DNA from: Chitinophaga pinensis
Lineage (GTDB): Bacteria; Bacteroidota; Bacteroidia; Chitinophagales; Chitinophagaceae
NCBI GenBank assembly: GCA_945872805.1
Contig: CAMCBE010000151.1
Coordinates: forward strand, 1 to 5,616
Direction: 5' to 3'
Length of the DNA: 5,616 bases
The position numbers and the translations under genes were made by a program. Within the stretch, counting starts at the first letter, position 1. Each line of letters begins with the position of its first letter. The notes beneath the pieces are model-generated. The model did no database searches. It saw only the letters and a program-made list of their open reading frames with translations, and was not told the origin of the DNA. Below, piece after piece: positions 1 to 5,616 of the stretch.

Positions 1-1
1 T

Positions 2-387
2 TTAGAAAAAAATATTGCTAGGCACGAATTATATAAGGCCATAGAAAGTGTAGTTATAGATCGTCGTATGTATTTTCCCGAATCTACAAGTAAGAGAATG
101 TTTCAGTTGCTTCAAAAAACTTCTCTAAATCCATTACATAATCCTAAAATGTTATTTAGTGAAACTGAAAAAAAATTATTCAGATGGTTTGTGAGGATTT
201 TACAAATCAGGAGATTGGAAAGCAATTGGAAATTAGTAAGCGAACAATTGAAGGGCATCGTGAACGCATTATGAAAAAAATGAATGTAAAAAGTGGAACT
301 GGTTTGGTTGCCTATGCATATACTAATCATTTGGTAAAACCATTGACAACGGCACCCTCAATTGGGGGGGGGGTGAATAGATACTAA
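2..387 (+). pseudogene. NarL/LuxR-family response regulator, 5'-truncated by window edge and frameshifted
   Basis: This is the C-terminal part of a two-component response regulator that would bind DNA as a transcription factor. The frame from base 2 reads LEKNIARHELYKAIESV, which matches the end of a receiver domain including the conserved beta-5 lysine. A linker follows, then the start of a LuxR helix-turn-helix (FSETEKK, about 155-175). That frame then runs out of register and stops at 272-274. The rest of the HTH (MVCEDFTNQEIGKQLEIS, then KRTIEGHRERIMKKMNV) continues in the -1 frame from about 175 to the TAA at 385-387. One extra A in the eight-A run at 168-175 would join the two parts as SETEKKIIQMVCEDF, a normal LuxR_C_like domain. 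The break is a 1-base deletion, a homopolymer sequencing error, or a site of slippage. The family call is firm; whether the gene is truly dead is uncertain. The target genes and cognate kinase are not visible. Confidence 0.8.
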
Positions 388-411
388 AAAAGGGGGCATT
401 TGCCCCCTTTG
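386..411. terminator. Bidirectional intrinsic terminator between convergent genes
   Basis: A perfect 9-bp stem pairs AAAGGGGGC (389-397) with GCCCCCTTT (402-410) around the loop ATTT. On the minus strand the stem is followed by six T's (complement of A's 386-391), so it is a strong terminator for the MFS permease gene ending at 432. On the plus strand the T-tract is only three bases and forms part of the stem, so termination of the response regulator gene is plausible but weaker. It overlaps the last two bases of that gene's stop codon. Confidence 0.88.
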
Positions 412-431
412 CTAACTTATATTAAATTGAA

Positions 432-1655
432 TTAAGCTTTTTTCAATTTTTTTGAATAGATATATAATCCAATAAATGCTACAATTAGAATTGCCGGGAA
501 AAGTAGCATATTCGATAAGGTGGATTGTCCTGCAGCTAAATCTGCAGCATCACCTACTAAACCACTGGCTTCAGCAACAACTTTATTATCCTTTATCCAG
601 CCACCAATAATGGGTTGGAACATAGAGGAAGAGAACATCCCAATACCACCCAAGATGGATAATCCGAGTGCACCGGTCTGTGGTAAATTTTCTCCAACAA
701 AGCCAAGCATGTTAGGCCAGAAATAACAAATACCCAAGGCATAGAAAACAGCAGCTACATACAACATGGATCCACTCATTGTGCTCAGCATGTAAATTCC
801 AATAACCCCGAAAATAGCTGAACCAAGTAACACACCAACTGTGTTGAGTTTTTTGACCAATGGGCCAGCAAAATACCTTCCTACTGCCATTAGGCCTGTT
901 ACCAGTGCTAAGATCAACATTGGACTTGCCCCTGCTTTTGCAAGAATTGGTCCAACCCATTGCTGAGGCCCAAACTCTGAAATAGCGGTTAAGGCCATGC
1001 ATGCTGCCATGAATAAATAGAGTGGATTCAACATAGCCTTGAAATTGGCAAGGGTGTTATCGCCTGCAATCCTTGGTTTTGGAAATGCTTGACCGTAGAA
1101 AAGGATCGCATAGATAATCGTTGGGATCATAATCACCCAAATTTGTGCTTGCCAAGCCATGCTTGAGTCGGTCATGAATTTCGAAATTAATGAACCTAAA
1201 ACAATACCACCAGGGAACCACATGTGGAAGCGATTTAACTTGCTGTGAAATTCATTTCCACTGTATGCATCGGCAATCATAGGGTTACAAGCGGCTTCAG
1301 TACAGCCATTTCCCAATCCAATGAGTAGGGTTGAAATGAGTAATACATTGTAACTGCTGGCATAAATGGTTGTGATGATACCGATGGTATGTGCTACCAG
1401 TGCAATTTGCATGATGAGTTTCGGCCCTATTTTGGCATAAAATATACCCCCCAATATCATCGAAATAGGGAATCCCAAGAACCACATTTGATTGATATGC
1501 CCTAATTGTACTGTGTCTAAACTTAATTCAGCACCTAGCTGTGTTAAGATTCCTGCTCGAATACTGAATGAAAATGCGGTAGTAATAAGTGCAAAGCAAC
1601 TCGCAAAAAAGAGGCGATTTGCATTTAGGGGTTGGCTAGAAATCGTTGTGCTCAT
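432..1655 (-). CDS. MFS transporter, probable sugar permease
   Basis: This is an inner-membrane major facilitator superfamily permease of 407 residues, the usual MFS size. About 12 hydrophobic helices can be traced, roughly at 13-32, 52-74, 80-100, 103-122, 146-162, 170-190, 209-229, 245-265, 272-292, 297-318, 328-350 and 383-402. A motif-A-like loop (GGIFYAKIGPK, about 69-79) sits between helices 2 and 3. A polar loop at 191-208 separates the two six-helix halves, and the protein ends in a basic KKLKKA tail. An unusually long Ala/Gly/Asp-rich stretch (about 355-381) precedes the last helix. I chose the ATG at 1653-1655. The frame extends 13 codons upstream to a TTG at 1694, but the ATG gives a short cytoplasmic N-terminus before helix 1. 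The substrate cannot be read from sequence. Divergence from a sugar-oxidoreductase operon suggests a mono- or disaccharide, or a keto-sugar derivative. Confidence 0.9.
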   Translation of the reverse strand: MSTTISSQPLNANRLFFASCFALITTAFSFSIRAGILTQLGAELSLDTVQLGHINQMWFLGFPISMILGGIFYAKIGPKLIMQIALVAHTIGIITTIYASSYNVLLISTLLIGLGNGCTEAACNPMIADAYSGNEFHSKLNRFHMWFPGGIVLGSLISKFMTDSSMAWQAQIWVIMIPTIIYAILFYGQAFPKPRIAGDNTLANFKAMLNPLYLFMAACMALTAISEFGPQQWVGPILAKAGASPMLILALVTGLMAVGRYFAGPLVKKLNTVGVLLGSAIFGVIGIYMLSTMSGSMLYVAAVFYALGICYFWPNMLGFVGENLPQTGALGLSILGGIGMFSSSMFQPIIGGWIKDNKVVAEASGLVGDAADLAAGQSTLSNMLLFPAILIVAFIGLYIYSKKLKKA

Positions 1656-1794
1656 AATTGGGTTGTTTTGATGATGGTTTTGGTTAAAAAACAAATAAAA
1701 TTATTTTTAAGCAATTCAATATAAAGAGAATTCTTAAAACTAAATTCATTATTTTTAAAACCTCTTTATTTTTTGATTTTTTCAAACTACGTAT
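1656..1794. promoter_or_regulatory. Divergent AT-rich intergenic region with presumed promoters for permease and sugar operon
   Basis: These 139 bp separate two divergent start codons, so promoters for both directions should lie here. An 11-bp direct repeat, ATTATTTTTAA, occurs at 1700-1710 and 1748-1758, and the 8-bp palindrome AGAATTCT lies between the copies (1727-1734). The nearest plus-strand approach to the Bacteroidota -7 element TAnnTTTG is TATTTTTTG at 1767-1775, one base too long and only about 20 bp before the ATG, so I do not call it. No Shine-Dalgarno sequence precedes either start, as is usual in this phylum. A regulator binding site is possible but unproven, since sequence this AT-rich gives such repeats by chance. 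Confidence 0.45.
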
Positions 1795-2961
1795 ATGAAC
1801 AGAAAACTTAGAATGGGAATGGTAGGCGGAGGGAAAGACGCCTTTATTGGATCGATTCACCGCTATGCAGTTGGCATGGATGGACTCATTGATTTAGTCT
1901 GTGGTGCACTTAGCATTAACCCAGAGATTGCGAAAGATTCAGGTAAATCGTTATTCTTTGAAGAAGACAGAATTTACCTTACGTATGAGGAAATGATTAC
2001 AACCGAAAGCCAACTTCCTGCTGATAAGCGAATCGATTTTGTAACTATTGTAACCCCCAATTTTGCCCATTTTGCTCCTGCTATGATGGCGATGGATCAT
2101 GGATTTCATGTGGTTATCGAAAAACCGATTGCTTTTACGTTAGACGAAGCACAACAATTAAAACAAAAGGCTGCCGAAACTGGTAGAATTCTTTGTTTAA
2201 CGCATACATACTCAGGTTATCCATTGGTAAAGCAAGCCCGTCAAATGATTAAAGAGGGTAAATTGGGTAAGGTGAGGAAAGTATGGGTTGAATACCCACA
2301 AGGTTGGTTAAGTAAACTTTCCGAGCGCGAAGGCAATGCCCAAGCTGCATGGCGTACTGATCCTAAACGCAGTGGCAAAAGTGGATGTATGGGGGATATA
2401 GGAACTCATGCTGCTCACCTTGCAGAATATGTAACTGGCTTAAAAATCACCCATTTGTGTGCAGATCTAAATATAATGGTAGAAGGCAGAATGCTAGATG
2501 ATGATGGTAACGTATTGTTGAAACTTGAACAGGGTGCAGCTGGAGTCTTAATGGCATCTCAAGTGGCAGCAGGTGAAGAGAATGCACTTAAAATTAGGGT
2601 TTATGGTGAGAAGGGTGGAATTGAGTGGGCACAACATGATCCTAATACGATGTTAGTAAAATGGCTTGATCAACCTACTCAAATTTATAGGGCCGGAGGA
2701 AATTATGCAGACAGGCTCTCCTCTTTTGCAGTTCATAATTCACGAACTCCAGGTGGACATCCTGAAGGATATCTTGAAGCATTTGCCAATATCTATAGAA
2801 ATTTTGCTTTTACACTCGGCGCCAAAATTGATGGTACTGAGCCAACGGCTGAGATGCTTGATTTCCCGGGTGTAGAGGACGGTATTAGAGGTATGGCATT
2901 TATCGATAATGTCGTTGCGTCTTCACAATCAGATCAAAAATGGACTCCTCATACTATTTAA
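1795..2961 (+). CDS. Gfo/Idh/MocA-family NAD(P)-dependent sugar oxidoreductase
   Basis: This is a cytoplasmic oxidoreductase of 388 residues, a normal length for the family. It has an N-terminal Rossmann fold and a C-terminal alpha/beta substrate domain. The dinucleotide-binding loop is MGMVGGGKDAF (7-17). The family EKP motif is at 109-111 (IEKPIAF), with Lys110 the expected catalytic or cofactor-positioning lysine. The second catalytic segment, GDIGTHAAHLAEY (200-212), carries the conserved Asp201 and His205. RTPGGHPEGYLEAFANIYR (317-335) resembles the C-terminal signature of sugar and anhydrosugar dehydrogenases in this family. There is no signal peptide: the Rossmann strand starts at about residue 5, with no twin-arginine leader. 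It is the first gene of a four-gene operon, with 16 bp to the next gene. The family oxidises or reduces sugar hydroxyls, often at C3. Direction and substrate are inferred only from context. Confidence 0.93.
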   Translation: MNRKLRMGMVGGGKDAFIGSIHRYAVGMDGLIDLVCGALSINPEIAKDSGKSLFFEEDRIYLTYEEMITTESQLPADKRIDFVTIVTPNFAHFAPAMMAMDHGFHVVIEKPIAFTLDEAQQLKQKAAETGRILCLTHTYSGYPLVKQARQMIKEGKLGKVRKVWVEYPQGWLSKLSEREGNAQAAWRTDPKRSGKSGCMGDIGTHAAHLAEYVTGLKITHLCADLNIMVEGRMLDDDGNVLLKLEQGAAGVLMASQVAAGEENALKIRVYGEKGGIEWAQHDPNTMLVKWLDQPTQIYRAGGNYADRLSSFAVHNSRTPGGHPEGYLEAFANIYRNFAFTLGAKIDGTEPTAEMLDFPGVEDGIRGMAFIDNVVASSQSDQKWTPHTI

Positions 2962-2977
2962 TTAAACTAAGTATTAT

Positions 2978-4030
2978 ATGAAAACAATAAAAGGTCCCGG
3001 TATATTTTTAGCTCAATTTATGGGGGATAAGGCACCTTTCAATGATCTCTCTTCTATTTGTAAATGGGCTGCATCATTGGGCTTCAAGGGTGTTCAGATT
3101 CCTACATGGGATCCTCGATGCATTGATCTTGAAAAAGCTGCAAAAAGCAAAACCTATGCTCAGGAAATTCAAGGCATAGTAAAAGAGGCTGGATTAGAAA
3201 TAACCGAGCTGTCATCTCATTTACAAGGACAGTTGGTAGCAGTTCATCCAGCATACGATGCCCAGTTTGATGGCTTTGCACCTGCAGAAGTTAGGGGTAA
3301 CCCTAAGGCAAGAACAAAATGGGCTGTTCAACAATTGAAATATGCTGCCAAGGCTTCAGCTAATCTTGGATTAAAAGCACATGCTACGTTTAGTGGGTCA
3401 TTGCTTTGGCATACAGTCTATCCTTGGCCACAGCGACCCGCAGGTCTTGTAGAAACTGGATTTAACGAACTTGCAAAAAGGTGGTTACCTATCCTTGATG
3501 TATTTGAAGATAATGGCGTTGATTTGTGTTATGAGATTCATCCAGGAGAAGATTTACACGATGGGATATCGTATGAGATGTTTTTAGAAAAGACAAAAAA
3601 TCACAAACGTGCTTGTCTTCTATATGATCCAAGTCACTTTGTGTTACAGTGTATGGATTACCTCACTTACATAGATTATTATCATGAACGCATTAAAATG
3701 TTTCATGTTAAAGATGCTGAGTTCAATCCAACCGGGAAGCAAGGTGTTTATGGTGGCTATCAAAATTGGATAGATCGCGCTGGCCGCTTCCGTTCTTTAG
3801 GAGATGGTCAAGTTGATTTTAAATCCATCTTTAGCAAACTCACTGGTTATGATTATAAAGGATGGGCTGTGTTAGAATGGGAGTGTGCTATTAAACATCC
3901 TGAAGATGGTGCAAAAGAAGGCGCTATCTTCATTCAAGATCATATAATACGTGTTACAGAAAAAGCATTTGATGATTTTGCTTCAACAGGAAGTAATGAA
4001 AAATTCAATAGATCAATTTTAGGTATCTGA
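2978..4030 (+). CDS. Sugar phosphate isomerase/epimerase-like TIM-barrel protein
   Basis: This 350-residue protein belongs to the xylose isomerase-like / AP endonuclease family 2 TIM-barrel superfamily. Likely metal and active-site segments, in order, are SSHLQG with His81, CYEIHPGEDLHDG with Glu186 and His188, LLYDPSHF with Asp217 and His220, FHVKDAEF with His243 and Asp246, and VLEWEC with Glu300 and Glu302. This is the Glu/Asp/His/Glu pattern of divalent-metal centres in the superfamily. A tryptophan- and glycine-rich loop (about 258-278, ending RSLGDGQVDF) is typical of the larger sugar-processing members. There is no signal peptide, so it should be cytoplasmic. The start follows the preceding stop by 16 bp and the next gene follows after 23 bp. 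Beside a Gfo/Idh enzyme and a DUF1080 protein, it could isomerise a keto sugar or hydrate an enone or glycal intermediate. The exact reaction is not determined by the sequence. Confidence 0.9.
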   Translation: MKTIKGPGIFLAQFMGDKAPFNDLSSICKWAASLGFKGVQIPTWDPRCIDLEKAAKSKTYAQEIQGIVKEAGLEITELSSHLQGQLVAVHPAYDAQFDGFAPAEVRGNPKARTKWAVQQLKYAAKASANLGLKAHATFSGSLLWHTVYPWPQRPAGLVETGFNELAKRWLPILDVFEDNGVDLCYEIHPGEDLHDGISYEMFLEKTKNHKRACLLYDPSHFVLQCMDYLTYIDYYHERIKMFHVKDAEFNPTGKQGVYGGYQNWIDRAGRFRSLGDGQVDFKSIFSKLTGYDYKGWAVLEWECAIKHPEDGAKEGAIFIQDHIIRVTEKAFDDFASTGSNEKFNRSILGI

Positions 4031-4053
4031 TTATAAAAACGAAAAAACAAACA

Positions 4054-4458
4054 ATGAAAAAAGTACTATTAACAATGATTGTAGCCGGAGGCCTTTATGC
4101 TTGTGGTGGTGGTGAAAACAAAGAGACCGCTGAAGCAAAACCAATTAGTAATGCATCTACTGAGGAAACTGAAATAAAAGTTGAGGCTGCTCCAGTTGCA
4201 AAAAAAGATGGCAAGGCGTTGATCGAAGGATCTGATTGCAGAACATGTCATAAAGATGATACAAAACTAATAGGTCCTGCTTATAAAGAGGTAGCTAAGA
4301 AGTATGAAAACAATGATAAAAATGTAAAAAACTTGGCATCGAAAATAATGAAAGGTGGTCAAGGCGTATGGGGTGAAATTCCTATGGCGCCTCATCCTGC
4401 GTTAAGTTCAGAAGATGCAGAAGCAATGGTATCCTATATATTATCAATGAATAAATAA
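4054..4458 (+). CDS. Lipoprotein class I cytochrome c (c551/c552-like)
   Basis: This is a small monohaem electron carrier anchored outside the cytoplasm, 134 residues. The N-terminus MKKVLLTMIVAGGLYAC ends in a lipobox (LYAC, lipidated Cys17), followed by GGGE and a flexible Glu/Ala/Lys-rich linker (about 20-55). The haem domain covers about 52-134, with the covalent haem motif CRTCH (Cys62, Cys65, His66), the conserved LIGPAYKEVAKKY segment (72-84) and GGQGVWGEIPMAPHP (101-115), in which Met111 is the expected axial ligand. The ending AMVSYILSMNK is the usual C-terminal helix. The pattern is very close to Pseudomonas-type cytochrome c551. It starts 23 bp after the isomerase gene and ends 8 bp before the DUF1080 gene, so co-expression is likely. 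The redox partner is not in the window; an extracytoplasmic sugar dehydrogenase encoded elsewhere is the natural candidate. Confidence 0.94.
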   Translation: MKKVLLTMIVAGGLYACGGGENKETAEAKPISNASTEETEIKVEAAPVAKKDGKALIEGSDCRTCHKDDTKLIGPAYKEVAKKYENNDKNVKNLASKIMKGGQGVWGEIPMAPHPALSSEDAEAMVSYILSMNK

Positions 4459-4466
4459 ATACAAAC

Positions 4467-5210
4467 ATGAAATTATTAATTACAGTTGCTCTCGCATCAT
4501 TAATGTTTAATTCAAATTTGCCAACTAATCATGGTAAGTCTTCAATAAAAAAATATTCAGCTTCAACAGATGCAAGTATGTCTAAAGGGTGGAAGACATT
4601 ATTTGACGGAAAATCAAAAAAAGGATGGCATATATATGGTAATGAAGGTGACGGAACTGCGTGGCAAGTACAAGACGGTGCATTGACTTTAATTCCATCT
4701 ACAGAAAAAACATCTGCACTAAGACCTGGTGGCGATATTACAACAGATGTTGTGTATACAAATTATCATTTTATGATTGAGTGGAAAATTTCAGAAGGTG
4801 GTAATAGTGGTATTATTTTTGGAGTGCAAGAAGAAGCAAAATATCCACAATCTTATTTTACCGGATTGGAAATGCAAGTATTGGATAATGATAAACATTC
4901 TGATGGACAAATTATCAAACACCGTGCAGGAGATTTATATGATTTAGTTTCTTGCAAAAGAGAAACTGTTAAGCCTGTTGGAGAGTGGAATCATGCAGAA
5001 ATTATTATAAAAGATGATGCCTTGACATTAATCCTAAATGGCGAAACGGTAGTTACTACAACTAGGTGGAATGATGAATGGAATAAGATGCTTGCAGGAA
5101 GTAAATTTGCTAAAATGCCCGGTTTTGGCTCATTTAAGTCTGGTCGTATTTCGCTTCAAGATCATGGTAACCAAGTATGGTATAAGAATATCAAGATAAA
5201 AGAACTCTAG
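4467..5210 (+). CDS. Exported DUF1080 / 3-keto-disaccharide hydrolase-like protein
   Basis: This 247-residue protein is of the DUF1080 family (Pfam PF06439, concanavalin-like jelly roll), some members of which cleave 3-keto glycosides. Family landmarks are GWKTLFDGKSKKGWHIYG (41-58), the AWQVQDGALTL strand (65-75), FMIEWKISEGGNSGIIFGV (102-120), the GLEMQVLDND segment (133-142), GDLYDLV (155-161), GEWNHAEIII (172-181) and the closing GRISLQDHG plus VWYKNIKIKEL (226-247). A hydrophobic N-terminus (MKLLITVALASLMF) looks like a short Sec signal, though no clean cleavage site is visible; the polar stretch to residue 40 would then be a linker. Starting at Met38 would remove the signal but keep the whole domain; I prefer the first ATG because it lies 8 bp after the cytochrome stop. 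It is the last gene of the operon, with a terminator shortly downstream. The sugar specificity is unknown. Confidence 0.92.
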   Translation: MKLLITVALASLMFNSNLPTNHGKSSIKKYSASTDASMSKGWKTLFDGKSKKGWHIYGNEGDGTAWQVQDGALTLIPSTEKTSALRPGGDITTDVVYTNYHFMIEWKISEGGNSGIIFGVQEEAKYPQSYFTGLEMQVLDNDKHSDGQIIKHRAGDLYDLVSCKRETVKPVGEWNHAEIIIKDDALTLILNGETVVTTTRWNDEWNKMLAGSKFAKMPGFGSFKSGRISLQDHGNQVWYKNIKIKEL

Positions 5211-5235
5211 ATACTATTTAGTTTGCTTTTTTTAG

Positions 5236-5265
5236 AAGCCACAAGGACTAACCTTGTGGCTTTTT
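5236..5265 (+). terminator. Intrinsic terminator ending the sugar operon
   Basis: A perfect 11-bp stem pairs AAGCCACAAGG (5236-5246) with CCTTGTGGCTT (5252-5262) around the loop ACTAA. The T-run 5261-5265 follows the G+C part of the stem. It lies 25 bp after the DUF1080 stop codon. There is no A-tract on the 5' side, so it works on the plus strand only, and it separates the operon from the ThuA-like gene. Confidence 0.93.
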
Positions 5266-5376
5266 ATTTATTAAATCAAGAATAAATTTTAAAAGTCTAT
5301 TTTTTATAGCTGAATCATATAATGTCAAAAAGTATTAAATTCATCTTTCGATATTTTTAAAATAAAGTCCCACAAC
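5266..5376 (+). promoter_or_regulatory. Presumed promoter region of the ThuA-like gene
   Basis: This AT-rich gap lies between the operon terminator and the ThuA-like start, so a promoter is expected. No good TAnnTTTG element is visible. The segment contains TAAATTCAT (5336-5344) followed by TATTTTTAAAA (5352-5362), echoing the same two words upstream of the operon at 1741-1760. The ATG is preceded by CCCACAAC with no Shine-Dalgarno sequence. The call rests on position rather than on a recognised motif. Confidence 0.35.
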
Positions 5377-5616
5377 ATGTTAAACGTAAAATCTGGTTTA
5401 TTGTCATTGATTTTATTCATTTCAATGTCTGCTCTGGCACAAAACCGTGTATTGGTATTTTCAAAAACAGCTGGTTTTAGGCATAGCTCTATTGATGTTG
5501 CAAAAATTACTATCCAGAAGTTGGGAAGTCAAAATGGGTTTTACGTAGATACAACTGAAGATGCCAAAGTATTTACAGAAAATAATTTGAAGAGATACAG
5601 TGCTGTAGTTTTTCTA
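5377..5616 (+). CDS. Secreted ThuA-like domain protein, 3' end cut off by window edge
   Basis: Only the first 80 codons are present, open to the last base of the window. A Sec signal peptide is clear: MLNVKSG, a hydrophobic core LLSLILFISM, then SALA before Gln22, giving an A-x-A cleavage site after Ala21. The mature part begins at once with the ThuA-like (PF06283) first strand and loop, VLVFSKTAGFRHSSI (25-39). It continues through AKITIQKLGSQNGF to the DTTEDAKVFTENNL segment (58-71) and the next strand, YSAVVFL (74-80). These are the typical N-terminal landmarks of this glutamine amidotransferase-like fold. Rhizobial ThuA acts in trehalose catabolism through 3-keto derivatives. Exported Bacteroidota members are sometimes fused to further C-terminal domains, which cannot be judged here. 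It follows the operon in the same direction but lies behind a terminator, so it is probably transcribed separately. Confidence 0.88.
   Translation, partial: MLNVKSGLLSLILFISMSALAQNRVLVFSKTAGFRHSSIDVAKITIQKLGSQNGFYVDTTEDAKVFTENNLKRYSAVVFL

Noticed and set aside
112..330. Minus-strand open frame opposite the response regulator
   Set aside because: The plus strand carries clear receiver-end and LuxR HTH sequence across the same bases; the antisense translation has no family features.
712..1002. Minus-strand open frame of 96 codons inside the permease gene, and a shorter one at 1297-1485
   Set aside because: Both lie in another frame of the same strand, fully within a well-supported MFS gene, and their translations show no recognisable domain.
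1656..1694. Extended permease N-terminus from a TTG start at 1694
   Set aside because: It would add 13 Asn/His/Gln-rich residues before an ATG that already gives a normal MFS N-terminus; the ATG is the simpler choice.
1767..1775. Bacteroidota -7 promoter element (TAnnTTTG) before the operon
   Set aside because: The spacing between TA and TTTG is one base too long and no convincing -33 TTTG partner is in place; the match comes from a T-run.
1795..1860. Tat signal at the N-terminus of the Gfo/Idh protein, as seen in some exported Bacteroidota homologues
   Set aside because: There is no twin arginine and no hydrophobic leader; the Rossmann strand begins within the first few residues.
2666..2875. 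Plus-strand open frame of 69 codons inside the Gfo/Idh gene
   Set aside because: It overlaps the conserved C-terminal domain in a different frame and has no recognisable features.
1..5616. CRISPR array, tRNA or rRNA gene, insertion sequence or attachment site
   Set aside because: No regularly spaced repeats, no tRNA-like cloverleaf, no transposase frame and no terminal inverted repeats were seen on either strand.

Overview
The window looks like chromosomal DNA of a Bacteroidota bacterium, probably of the Chitinophagia/Sphingobacteriia type. The evidence is low GC content, A-rich leaders in place of Shine-Dalgarno sequences, and a gene set typical of that phylum: Gfo/Idh/MocA oxidoreductase, TIM-barrel isomerase, lipoprotein cytochrome c, DUF1080 protein and ThuA-like protein. 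The genus cannot be fixed from the sequence alone.

Layout: (1) Bases 1-387 hold the 3' part of a NarL/LuxR-type response regulator. Its reading frame is broken at a run of eight A's, just inside the DNA-binding domain. (2) A strong hairpin at 386-411 serves as terminator for this gene and for the convergent gene that follows. (3) A 12-helix MFS permease lies on the minus strand (432-1655). (4) A 139-bp AT-rich divergent promoter region separates it from a compact plus-strand operon of four genes with gaps of 16, 23 and 8 bp. These encode a Gfo/Idh/MocA dehydrogenase (1795-2961), a sugar phosphate isomerase/epimerase-like TIM barrel (2978-4030), a lipoprotein c551-type cytochrome c (4054-4458) and an exported DUF1080/3-keto-disaccharide hydrolase-like protein (4467-5210). 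(5) A clear intrinsic terminator at 5236-5265 closes the operon. (6) A separate plus-strand gene for a secreted ThuA-like protein starts at 5377 and runs off the window end.

How the genes may work together (inference): the Gfo/Idh, DUF1080 and ThuA families have each been linked to glycoside breakdown through 3-keto sugar intermediates. The sugar is oxidised at C3, the glycosidic bond is then broken by elimination or hydrolysis, and the keto sugar is reduced back. The divergent MFS permease would import a sugar. The predicted locations are split. Cytochrome c, DUF1080 and ThuA carry export signals, whereas the dehydrogenase and TIM-barrel protein do not. I therefore suggest oxidation and cleavage outside the cytoplasm, with electrons passing to cytochrome c, followed by import and cytoplasmic isomerisation or reduction. 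The periplasmic sugar oxidase this scheme needs is not in the window.
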